From NCBI GenBank assembly GCA_009780135.1, contig WRAP01000008.1:1-62987 (forward strand): DNA of 62,987 nucleotides, read 5' to 3'. The notes below the pieces were generated by a model. The model searched no databases and was not told the DNA's origin. It saw nothing but the letters and a program-made list of their open reading frames with translations. The stretch comes from Bacillota bacterium. Its GTDB lineage: Bacteria; Bacillota; Clostridia; Christensenellales; Pumilibacteraceae. Numbering within the stretch: the stretch's first letter is position 1; each line of letters begins with the position of its first letter. Below, piece by piece: positions 17,644 through 26,347 of the stretch. The translations under genes and the position numbers were made by a program.

Positions 17644-20600
17644 TTAATTAACCTTACTAACACATAAAAATCCTGTAGAATCACCTATGTCAAATGTTGC
17701 ACCATTCGGGATTTCTGGATGTCCTTTCATCCAATCAATATCTTTTTTTACAATCTCATTTGCCAGTACTGCCGTTTTAAGCTGTTCGGTATACTTAGTT
17801 ATAAGTCTTTCAATATCAACACTTCCATAATTACAAAACTCAACCACAATCCTATCAGTAACCTCAAAACCGCTTGCTTTACGCATATTTTGTAGCTTTG
17901 AAATTACTTCTCGCAATATACCTTCTTCGATAAGTTCTTGTGTTAGAGTTGTATCTAATATAACTGCTAATCCAAAACCCGTTTCCGATGTAAAGCCCGC
18001 CTTTGGCACGGCACTAGATAATAAATCTTCCTTAGATAATTCTACCACCTGTCCGTCTAATACAGTTTTATAAATCCCGCCGTTTTTTGTAGCCTCGATT
18101 ACTGCGTTAGCGTTCTCGGCTAAATGCTTACTTATCACACCCAACAGCTTGCCGTATTTTGGTCCTAGCGTTTTTAATTGCGGTTTTAAGCTATAATCTA
18201 TAAATTCGCCCGCTTCCTTTATTAAAATAACCTCTTTTACATTTAATTCATCCGCTAATACCGCCATCAAATCGCTCTCTAATTCGCATCCTGCTAAATA
18301 CATTTTGTTAAGCGGTTGACGGATTTTAATGTTAGCGGCGCTTCTAGCAGACCTCGCTAGATTCGCAGAGTTTAGTACAACACGCATTTTTTGACTTAGT
18401 TCAGGATTTATTCTATTTTTATCAGCTTTAGGGAATTTTTCTAAATGTACACTCATTGCCGACTTACTAAAATACGGTCTTACAAAGTGCTGATGTAATC
18501 TTTCTGCTATAAACGGAGTGAAAGGTGCAATTAGTTTAGATAACTTTTCTATTATTTCATGCAAGGTAGCAAAAGCCGAAATTTTATCACTTTCCATTCC
18601 GCTTGCCCAATATCTTGCCCTACATCTGCGAATATACCAATTAGATAGGTCGTCTAAAAATGTTTCTATCGCCCTAGCAGATTCTGTAATTTTATATAAA
18701 TTTAGATTTTTATCCACTGTATCAATCAACACATTCAACTCACTCAAAATCCACTCGTCCATTTGAGATAATTGGCATTTTTTTAGCGGATACTTACTTG
18801 GGTCAAAATTATCTATTGCTCTATACAATTCGTAAAAACTACAAGTATTCCACACAGTAGATAAGAATTTTCTACCGCCTTCAGCAACGCTGTCAGCACT
18901 AAAGCGGCTAGGCAACCACGGAGCAGACGAGGTATAAAAATACCATCTTACCGCATCGGCACTATGAGCCTCAATCACCCCCATAGGCTCTACGACATTG
19001 CCGATATGCTTACTCATTTTAATACCCTTACCGTCTAACACATGGCCAAGAACAATACAGTTCTTAAACGGTGCTTTATTAAATAGAAGGGTAGAAATAG
19101 CAATTAAAGTATAAAACCAGCCTCTTGTTTGGTCTACCGCCTCGCAAATAAAGTCGGCAGGGAAGGTATCGTTAAAACTCTCGCTACCGCTATGAGGATA
19201 GTTATGCTGAGCAAACGGCATACTTCCGCTATCGTACCAGCAGTCTATAACCTCGCTTGTTCTACGCATAGTTCCTTTACAACCGCTACAACTACAAGGG
19301 AATGTAACATTATCTACATACGGTTTATGAAGCTCTATATCGCCCTTTATATTACCTTTTTCTACAAGTTCCGCCTTAGAGCCTATTGCTTCTTGCTCTC
19401 CACAACTATCACAAATCCAAATAGGCAACGGTGTACCCCAATATCTTTCTCGACTAATTCCCCAATCTATAACATTTTCTAAAAAGTCACCCATACGCCC
19501 CTCTTTAATGGTTTCAGGCATCCAATTTATTGTACGGTTATTTTTGATAAGCTGTTTTTTTAACTTACTCATAGCAATAAACCAGGTGCTACGGGCAAAA
19601 TAAATTAGCGGAGTATTACATCTCCAGCAAAACGGATAACTATGCTTGTATTGTGCTTTAGAAAAAAGCAAATTTTTGCCAGCTAAAATTTTGATAATAG
19701 GAACATCAGCATCTTTGCAAAAGGTGCCTGCTAATTCGGGAATAGAATTGTCGAATTTTCCATCAGTGCCGACTAATTGAAGAAAACCACAATCATTAAC
19801 TTTAGCCACTTGATAGTCATCCTCACCGTAAGCAGGAGCAATATGAACAATACCAGTACCGTCTGTTAAAGTAACAAAGTCGCCAGAGATTATTTTGTAA
19901 GCGACATGTTGATTTTGACTATCAAACAATGGCTCATATTTTGTGCCAACCAAATCTTTACCTAGTTTTTTATCTACAATCGCGTAGTTCGAGTGGTCAA
20001 TGTCCGCTGTTAGTTTACCAAAATGCTTTTCCACTAACTCACTAGCCAAAATAAACACTTCTCCGTCTTTTTCTACAAAACTATACTCTGCCTTGGGATT
20101 AACACACAATGCAACATTACTAGGTAATGTCCAAGGAGTTGTTGTCCAAGCTAAAAAGTAAATCGGCTTATCAGTACCGCAATTAGTCAATAATTGTGCA
20201 CTGTTTAATTTAAACTTAACCACCGCCGTTAAATCACTAACATCTTTATAACCCTGCGATACCTCGTGACTACTAAGTGCAGTGCCACACCTAGGGCAAT
20301 ACGGCACAACCTTATGGCCCTTATAAATTAAATCCTTATTAAAAACTTTTTCAAGACTCCACCAAACAGACTCAATATATTTATCATCGTAGGTAATATA
20401 TGGGTTTTTCATATCTACCCAAAAGCCTATGCGAGAACTCATTTTCTCCCATTCTTGCTGATACTTAAAAACACTGTCCTTACACGCTTTTATAAAAGGC
20501 TCTACACCGTATTTTTCGATGTCGCCCTTACCGCCTAAACCAAGCGACTTTTCTACTTCTAACTCAACAGGCAAGCCGTGAGTATCCCAACCTGCTTTTC

Positions 20601-20850
20601 TAAGTACCTTTTTGCCTTTCATAGAATGAAATCTAGGTATAATATCCTTATAAACCCTAGTTAGCACATGCCCGATATGAGGCTTGCCGTTAGCAGTAGG
20701 CGGGCCGTCATAAAAAGTAAAAGGTTTAGAATTCTCGGCTTTTTCGATGCTTTTTTCGAAAATCTTTTCTTTTTGCCAAAAGTCGATCACCAAATTTTCT
20801 TTTTCGGCAAAATCTAGCGAGTTATTAAATTTATCAAAATTACTACTCAT
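17644..20850 (-). CDS. ileS: Isoleucyl-tRNA synthetase (long, eukaryote/archaea-like type)
   Basis: 1068 residues, charging tRNA-Ile. The class I signatures are HIGH (in GKPHIGHVLTRVYKD) and KMSKHIGN (about 607-614). Zinc-knuckle-like pairs PYCPRCGTAL and YPFCWRCNTPL are seen in the editing and connective regions. The text WDTHGLPVELEVEKSLG and DQTRGWFYTL are family landmarks. The length and the anticodon-binding half resemble the second bacterial IleS type, which is often poorly sensitive to mupirocin; that is family knowledge, not shown here. A structured leader precedes it. Confidence 0.97.
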   Translation of the reverse strand: MSSNFDKFNNSLDFAEKENLVIDFWQKEKIFEKSIEKAENSKPFTFYDGPPTANGKPHIGHVLTRVYKDIIPRFHSMKGKKVLRKAGWDTHGLPVELEVEKSLGLGGKGDIEKYGVEPFIKACKDSVFKYQQEWEKMSSRIGFWVDMKNPYITYDDKYIESVWWSLEKVFNKDLIYKGHKVVPYCPRCGTALSSHEVSQGYKDVSDLTAVVKFKLNSAQLLTNCGTDKPIYFLAWTTTPWTLPSNVALCVNPKAEYSFVEKDGEVFILASELVEKHFGKLTADIDHSNYAIVDKKLGKDLVGTKYEPLFDSQNQHVAYKIISGDFVTLTDGTGIVHIAPAYGEDDYQVAKVNDCGFLQLVGTDGKFDNSIPELAGTFCKDADVPIIKILAGKNLLFSKAQYKHSYPFCWRCNTPLIYFARSTWFIAMSKLKKQLIKNNRTINWMPETIKEGRMGDFLENVIDWGISRERYWGTPLPIWICDSCGEQEAIGSKAELVEKGNIKGDIELHKPYVDNVTFPCSCSGCKGTMRRTSEVIDCWYDSGSMPFAQHNYPHSGSESFNDTFPADFICEAVDQTRGWFYTLIAISTLLFNKAPFKNCIVLGHVLDGKGIKMSKHIGNVVEPMGVIEAHSADAVRWYFYTSSAPWLPSRFSADSVAEGGRKFLSTVWNTCSFYELYRAIDNFDPSKYPLKKCQLSQMDEWILSELNVLIDTVDKNLNLYKITESARAIETFLDDLSNWYIRRCRARYWASGMESDKISAFATLHEIIEKLSKLIAPFTPFIAERLHQHFVRPYFSKSAMSVHLEKFPKADKNRINPELSQKMRVVLNSANLARSARSAANIKIRQPLNKMYLAGCELESDLMAVLADELNVKEVILIKEAGEFIDYSLKPQLKTLGPKYGKLLGVISKHLAENANAVIEATKNGGIYKTVLDGQVVELSKEDLLSSAVPKAGFTSETGFGLAVILDTTLTQELIEEGILREVISKLQNMRKASGFEVTDRIVVEFCNYGSVDIERLITKYTEQLKTAVLANEIVKKDIDWMKGHPEIPNGATFDIGDSTGFLCVSKVN

Positions 20851-20873
20851 AATGTACCTAAATTTATCAAAAC

Positions 20874-20930
20874 GCCACCGAGTATTCTTTTGTTAAGAAT
20901 ATCCGGTGGCCAAAGGTGGAGGCCTTTCAT
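20874..20930 (-). promoter_or_regulatory. Structured leader of ileS: two stacked hairpins
   Basis: On the minus strand GCCACCGGATATTCTT pairs with AAGAATACTCGGTGGC (20874-20910, one to two mismatches, 5-base loop), ending about 24 bases before the ileS start codon. Just upstream AAAGGCCTCCACCTTT (20912-20927) can form a second small hairpin, and GGGGTTGCAATCCC-like text near 20955 a third. This position is where Firmicutes usually have a T-box, but I cannot find the AGGGTGGNACCGCG consensus. The class is therefore unknown; an attenuator or processed leader is possible. Confidence 0.5.
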
Positions 20931-20990
20931 GAAAAAAATATAAGAGGGATTGCAACCCCTTACAAGAATTAGTCTATCATATAATAAAAG

Positions 20991-21136
20991 ACATGTCAAT
21001 AACTTTTTTATAAAAAATAGATATTTTAATTAAGATTTGGGCGACCGAAGATATTCGCTACTAACATCTAAAGCGATTTTTAAGTGCCTATTGATTGTTT
21101 TATTATAGGGGTGGACTCATGGGTACCCACGCAATA
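20991..21136. other. Gene-free stretch with a decayed family D element
   Basis: TTGGGCGACCGAAGATATTCGC and TATTATAGGGGTGGACTCATGG look like two worn D halves. Otherwise I see only AT-rich sequence between the ileS leader and the murF terminator. Confidence 0.4.
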
Positions 21137-21175
21137 AAAAAATGTCTGTATCTTTTTGTGATACAGACATTTTTT
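21137..21175 (-). terminator. Intrinsic terminator of murF
   Basis: AAAAAATGTCTGTATC and GATACAGACATTTTTT form a perfect 16-base stem with a 7-base loop, downstream of murF on the minus strand. It can work in both directions. Confidence 0.88.
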
Positions 21176-21240
21176 TATTAAAGTTTGATTAATTAAATAA
21201 GTAATTATTTTCTAAAATAAATCAATAATAATTATAATCA

Positions 21241-22845
21241 TCACTTAAAATTATCGGGCAAATCGTTTTCGAATAATATAACTTTTTTGTCGGCTTCAAT
21301 TTTTGAAATTGCTTCCATAGCATCCGCTAAATCATCTGCAAAAATGATTTTATCCTCGCTCATACCTTTACTGATTGCACCTTTAGCAATAATTTTTGCC
21401 CTACTGGAGTTTAATACCGCATAATCAGCAAATTCTGCTATAAATTCACCCACTTTATAATTACTTTCGTTTTCTTCTTCGCCTAATTCTACTAATCCCG
21501 GAGTTACCACAATTTTAGTACCCTCAAACATACTAAGCACTTCAAGTGCATTCCTGGCACCATCTACATTAGAATTATACGCATCATCTATAACGATTGT
21601 ATCTCCTCTGTCGATAAGTTCTAATCTATGCGGAACAGGTTTTAACTCTGCCGATGCTTCCTTAATTTGCTCTAAGCTAACACCTAAATGAAGTGCAACA
21701 CTAGCACAAAGCGTTAAAGTGCCAGCCATATGTTTACCAAGTAGCGGAGTTACTATATCTACACTATCCTCGCCGTTATGAAGCGTAAAACTAACGCCTT
21801 TAGCTGTCATAGTTTGATTAGTATAATAAACACCCTCTTTACTAACCTCGCCGCTACAAGCCATAGTTTTTGGAGCGTGTTTACACCAGCCATACATCAT
21901 GCGTGCCCCTTCGCTATCGGCATTAAAAAACGCATGACCATTTTGGGGTACTGCTTCGATTAAAGCGTATTTAGTTTTATGTAAATTTTCGATACTGCCA
22001 AAGGTGTCTAAGTGTTGATTACCAATTCCCGTTAAAACTCCGTATGTCGGACGAACAATAGCACAAAGCTCAGCTATATCGCCCGTATATCTAGCGCCCA
22101 TTTCAGCAACAAAAACCTCTACATCCCCTAACCCTGTGCCAACCGCTTTACAAATTCCCATCGGCGTATTAAAGCTAGCGGGGGTTGTTTGAGCTTTATA
22201 TTTTTTTAGTAAAAACGCAGTAAGAATATTTTTTACAGTCGTTTTTCCAAAGCTACCTGTGATGCCGATTTTAATTAAGCCTTCGTGATTATCTAAAATC
22301 CGCATTGTGCGACGGATATATTTTTTGCGTAGTCCATTTTCTAGAGGAAGATTTATAAAATGTGCTAGTGTTACCGTACCTGGTATTAGTAAAAGTGTAA
22401 ATGCCACAAACGGATAAAAATCAATAGGTAATAATGCACCTATTTGTAAAAAACCATAAATTAAGCCTAAATTTAACACAAAAGTTGTGCCGATTAACCT
22501 TCGGATTCGCCAAGTAAATTTTAATGGTGTTTTTTTATTTGTTTTTTTAATTAAATAAGTAAATAAAACTCCAAAACCAAAAAATGCTAACGCACCAAAA
22601 TAATATAGACGGGGAAAGCTAAAAAAGCTAGCTACAAAAATAGCCATTACGACAAAACTTAAAAACCAAAGTGCAAAATATCGCTTTAGATACTCGTACT
22701 TTGTTGCTTTGTACCATTTTGCAACCTCTGTAGCTCTGTAGCTACTTAATTGCAAGATTTGATACGATTTATAACTACAAGCGGCAAGCATAACCGCCCC
22801 CAGTACACTAAATATAATTTGAAATAATAATTGATCTAGCTGCAT
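21241..22845 (-). CDS. murF: MurF-type ligase with N-terminal membrane domain
   Basis: 534 residues. The C-terminal part is a Mur ligase: P-loop GITGSFGKTTVKN (about 193-205), VFVAEMGARYTGDIA, GNQHLDTFGS, and VIDDAYNSNVDGARNALEVL, the MurF-specific closing motif. It would add D-Ala-D-Ala to the UDP-MurNAc tripeptide in peptidoglycan synthesis. About 165 residues in front form five hydrophobic segments that cytosolic MurF proteins lack, so the enzyme should be held at the membrane. AAAGGT precedes the ATG. No other cell-wall gene is adjacent. It has its own terminator and probably forms a single-gene unit. Confidence 0.9.
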   Translation of the reverse strand: MQLDQLLFQIIFSVLGAVMLAACSYKSYQILQLSSYRATEVAKWYKATKYEYLKRYFALWFLSFVVMAIFVASFFSFPRLYYFGALAFFGFGVLFTYLIKKTNKKTPLKFTWRIRRLIGTTFVLNLGLIYGFLQIGALLPIDFYPFVAFTLLLIPGTVTLAHFINLPLENGLRKKYIRRTMRILDNHEGLIKIGITGSFGKTTVKNILTAFLLKKYKAQTTPASFNTPMGICKAVGTGLGDVEVFVAEMGARYTGDIAELCAIVRPTYGVLTGIGNQHLDTFGSIENLHKTKYALIEAVPQNGHAFFNADSEGARMMYGWCKHAPKTMACSGEVSKEGVYYTNQTMTAKGVSFTLHNGEDSVDIVTPLLGKHMAGTLTLCASVALHLGVSLEQIKEASAELKPVPHRLELIDRGDTIVIDDAYNSNVDGARNALEVLSMFEGTKIVVTPGLVELGEEENESNYKVGEFIAEFADYAVLNSSRAKIIAKGAISKGMSEDKIIFADDLADAMEAISKIEADKKVILFENDLPDNFK

Positions 22846-22888
22846 ATGTAAAATACCTTTTATGATGTATATGCTACTGCATAATAAG

Positions 22889-25279
22889 TTATGCTAGCCA
22901 TCTATTAGGTGTATATCTATAAATATTAACTCCTGCCTCTTGCCAAAAAGCGTTATTTACAAAACGCAAATTATATGTATGCGGTCGCCACGATAGGCGA
23001 TTTGTGGCGGATAGCCCTGCAAACCTTATATGATCTAACCCCGGTGCACCTTGCAAGCCATTTGGACCATAGTTATTTGCTAAAACTCTAACACGTAAGG
23101 TATTTAACCCAGCTATTATATTGGCATCTAAAGTTATAATCCAATCCTCAAAAAGTCTAGTACCGTGTTCCCAGTTTGCAATATGGCTTGTAGTTGTCAT
23201 TTCTTCTCCGTTTAATTCTACAGAAAAGTTAGCGTTATTCCAAGTTGATGTCTCATTAAGTCTTGCCGATGCTAATCTAACTATAATCGTTAGTCTGCGT
23301 TGAGTTTCCAAAGCAAAAAAGTCAAAAATAAACGGCGGATTGACTGATGCGTTTATATTCTCGGCATTAGTGTAATGACCTCCAAAATAAAAACCGTTCC
23401 ACGCTCCATCGCTTCCGCCCCTTACCATATCTATTCCTCTAGCACCATCCGCACTTATATCTCGTCGCCTAGAAATATCACTGAATTCAAACTCGAAAAT
23501 CCCACCGGTATCAACCATTTGTTCTTGTATATTTATAGTTACCACCGCATTCCTAGGATAATAACCGACTCTACTCGCCGTTATAACAAAACTAAAAATT
23601 CCGTAAGCTCTATAAGGAGCACCTACTAATTTACCGTTTACTATGTCAACATCACTTGGCAAATAATTTCCGGCTAAATTAGCCAAAGTGTATGTTGTTA
23701 AGTTTTCGTATGGATCTACATCATTAACCATATCCTCTAGCGGAATAGTTGACTTTCTTAGCGAAATTCCGTATTCTTCAATATTACCAAAACCATCTCT
23801 TATCGCTATTTGTTGCCCTCTTTCTATATGATAACTAACACTTATATCAAAAAATCTTAAATGAGCCTCTCTTATCGGAAGAATAAAATCTGCTGTTTCG
23901 TCATTTCTGCCTACTATACTTGCCCTTATTGTTAGGTTAAGGTCTCGTACAGTTTCAGTTTTTGATAAAATACCGTTATTATGATCTCGCATAAAATGAA
24001 GTAAGCCGTTTTGAAATAACCTAAAGCCATCAGGCAACACATCAGGCGAGTTATCTGCTATAAAATATCTAATAACTCTATGATTTGTATGATTTTGTCC
24101 GACACCTGTGATTCTAGCGATGTTTTGACTATGAGCGGTATAAGGCGCTAACCTATGAGCAGTAGGTAGATTTCTATTACCGCCTTGAAACTGTGCCAAC
24201 TGTATATCGGCTATATTGGTTCTAGTAGGCAAAACCCTAAATTCTTTACTAAATCCTATAGGTAAGTATCCTTCTGCCTCTGCTACAAAGTTTAACCAAA
24301 AAGTATAGAGAATATCTGTTCCTGAATTGTTTTGATTTAATATAACTCCTTCTAAGTTGCTAATGCTAGAAGCATCTAAATAATCGGTATAAATTATTCC
24401 CTCATCTAAAAAAGTGAAACCTAAAGCATTTATAATCATTTGGGTTTGAGCATCTGCAATTCTATAATAAGTAACACTGGAAGGTTCGTTTAGAGATAAT
24501 CTTGTATCAAAACTTGATACAGGCACATTCACTAAAGCCCTAGGCAATACAAACGCATACGGCTCCTTATGCCTTATATCGGCTACCCTTAGCTCCGATT
24601 CTAAAATACCAAGCCTAGGATAAGTAACAGTAAATATAAAATCTCGAGTAACTGCTAGCATTTGAGAATGATCTGCTCTAAGTCTTATTGTAGCAATTTG
24701 ACCAAACTCAGTAGCCACTCCAATAATATACCCCGTAGCATCTAACTCTAACCCATCGGGGAGTCTACCGTTTACAATCTCAAAATTTAGTGGCAGTCCA
24801 CCGTGCCCTAGTACAAAATCACTTAAATTAAGTTGGGTTTGCATACCAAAAGGAATATCTAATTGATTGTTAGGGCTAAATTGCAACGAACCACGAGCTA
24901 CCGACATCGAAAAACTTTGTGCCACAACACCAAATGACATCGTAGCATTAGGACTAGGAAATGCCTCTATTATAAATGTAAAATCACCCTCTAAGCTTGG
25001 CACTCCGCTAATTTCTCCGTTAGAGGTGTTTAATCTTAGACCTCCAGGTAAAAACGAACCGCTTTGCACTCTAAAATTGATATTACTACGGTGCACTCTG
25101 GCACCAATGATTGAACCAACTGTGCCAGAATATTCGATACCAACAACTCCATCAGGAATATCATAAGCCATAGGCGGGAGTGGTACTACAGGCCAACAAC
25201 CAACAAAAAAAGATAGCACCAATAAAGCACCAGCAAACAATGCAATAATCTTTATTCGTTTTTTATTTTGTTTTTTCAT
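22889..25279 (-). CDS. Secreted lipoprotein with Ig-like (He_PIG-type) repeats and a C-terminal carbohydrate-binding-like domain
   Basis: 796 residues. The N-terminus has Lys/Arg, a hydrophobic stretch and the lipobox FFVGC, so it should be lipid-anchored outside the membrane. Two clear copies of the putative Ig pattern LPxGLxLxxxxGxIxGxP occur early (LPGGLRLNTSNGEISGVP and LPDGLELDATGYIIGVA), and weaker copies follow (VDIVNGKLVGAP). The last 160 residues, ending NTLRVRVLANNYGPNG and GLDHIRF, resemble the jelly-roll modules of the CBM6/CBM35 kind. The role is probably binding of polysaccharide or cell-wall material; no catalytic motif is visible. Confidence 0.8.
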   Translation of the reverse strand: MKKQNKKRIKIIALFAGALLVLSFFVGCWPVVPLPPMAYDIPDGVVGIEYSGTVGSIIGARVHRSNINFRVQSGSFLPGGLRLNTSNGEISGVPSLEGDFTFIIEAFPSPNATMSFGVVAQSFSMSVARGSLQFSPNNQLDIPFGMQTQLNLSDFVLGHGGLPLNFEIVNGRLPDGLELDATGYIIGVATEFGQIATIRLRADHSQMLAVTRDFIFTVTYPRLGILESELRVADIRHKEPYAFVLPRALVNVPVSSFDTRLSLNEPSSVTYYRIADAQTQMIINALGFTFLDEGIIYTDYLDASSISNLEGVILNQNNSGTDILYTFWLNFVAEAEGYLPIGFSKEFRVLPTRTNIADIQLAQFQGGNRNLPTAHRLAPYTAHSQNIARITGVGQNHTNHRVIRYFIADNSPDVLPDGFRLFQNGLLHFMRDHNNGILSKTETVRDLNLTIRASIVGRNDETADFILPIREAHLRFFDISVSYHIERGQQIAIRDGFGNIEEYGISLRKSTIPLEDMVNDVDPYENLTTYTLANLAGNYLPSDVDIVNGKLVGAPYRAYGIFSFVITASRVGYYPRNAVVTINIQEQMVDTGGIFEFEFSDISRRRDISADGARGIDMVRGGSDGAWNGFYFGGHYTNAENINASVNPPFIFDFFALETQRRLTIIVRLASARLNETSTWNNANFSVELNGEEMTTTSHIANWEHGTRLFEDWIITLDANIIAGLNTLRVRVLANNYGPNGLQGAPGLDHIRFAGLSATNRLSWRPHTYNLRFVNNAFWQEAGVNIYRYTPNRWLA

Positions 25280-25341
25280 TATATTTATTGTAGAATCTTA
25301 CCTCACAATAATAATATAATAACATATTTTTAATCGTTTTG

Positions 25342-26268
25342 TCAAGATGTTTTTGAAATATTCGCAGGATTTACATGTACTGTTACATGCTTTATACCTA
25401 ATTCGTCCAATGCCTCTAATGTATCGTGCACTTCTTCGGCAATGTCATGAGCCTCTACCACCGTCAAGCTATTCTCTACAGCAATCTCTACATCTACATA
25501 CACCGCCGAGCCAAACATCCTTGTTTTTAATTCATCAATTCTAACTACCGTATGCACGCCTTCTATATGTTTTTTAATTTCTTGCACTGTTTCATCATCT
25601 ACCGCTTTATCGGTAAGCTCGGATAAACTCTTAATCAAAATTTTAACCGCTATATAGGCAATCAGTGCTGCCACAATAATAACTGCTATGCTTTCTACGA
25701 TATTATTACCAATAAAAAACCCTGTAATAATGCCTATTAGCACGGCAATACTCGATAGACTGTCGGTACGAGAATGCCAAGCGTTAGCTTTGAGGAGGTC
25801 GGATTTATATTTTTTAGCGTAATAAATTTGATACCAAAACATCGCTTCTTTAGATACCATACTTAGGCTAACAATTCCGATAAGTAGCCAAAATTCTAAA
25901 ACCAATTCGCCACTAACTTCTACAGGACTTATTAAGCCGGTTATGCCCTCGTAAAGCAACCAAACCGATAACCCCATCAGCAAAAGCGAGAAAAAAATTA
26001 CTATAATCGGTTGACGCTTTTCATGACCGTAATTATGATTTTTATCAGCTTTAGGGCTAGAAACAAGCACCGCAATAATAATAAGTAGGCTAGCACCAAT
26101 GTCGGCTAGAGTATGCAGAGCATCGGATATAACACCCATATTATTAAAAACAATACCAAGCGTTAGTCCAATAACAACCAATACAAAGCTAACCCACATA
26201 TTTACTATGCTGGTGCGTTTAACTATCCGCCGTTGCTCGCTATTTAATTGTGAATAATTGTTACTCAA
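25342..26268 (-). CDS. Cation diffusion facilitator (CDF) family transporter
   Basis: 308 residues: six membrane spans in the first 210 residues, then a soluble C-terminal domain of about 90 residues that dimerises in the family. Metal-site motifs are DALHTLADIG (TM2) and HSRTDSLSS (TM5), the HxxxD arrangement of the zinc/iron/manganese exporters. KNHNYGHEKRQP is the cytosolic loop motif typical of CDF proteins. It exports divalent metal in exchange for protons; which metal cannot be told. No ribosome binding site is obvious. Confidence 0.93.
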   Translation of the reverse strand: MSNNYSQLNSEQRRIVKRTSIVNMWVSFVLVVIGLTLGIVFNNMGVISDALHTLADIGASLLIIIAVLVSSPKADKNHNYGHEKRQPIIVIFFSLLLMGLSVWLLYEGITGLISPVEVSGELVLEFWLLIGIVSLSMVSKEAMFWYQIYYAKKYKSDLLKANAWHSRTDSLSSIAVLIGIITGFFIGNNIVESIAVIIVAALIAYIAVKILIKSLSELTDKAVDDETVQEIKKHIEGVHTVVRIDELKTRMFGSAVYVDVEIAVENSLTVVEAHDIAEEVHDTLEALDELGIKHVTVHVNPANISKTS

Positions 26269-26347
26269 AATAATTTATTAGTTATTTGCTAACCAATAAT
26301 TACAATATATTATAAATTAGATAACAATGTCAAAAAATATATCACTA

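Noticed and set aside
20850-21000. T-box riboswitch upstream of ileS
   Set aside because: The position fits and hairpins are present, but the conserved T-box sequence and a specifier loop cannot be recognised, so I report only a structured leader.
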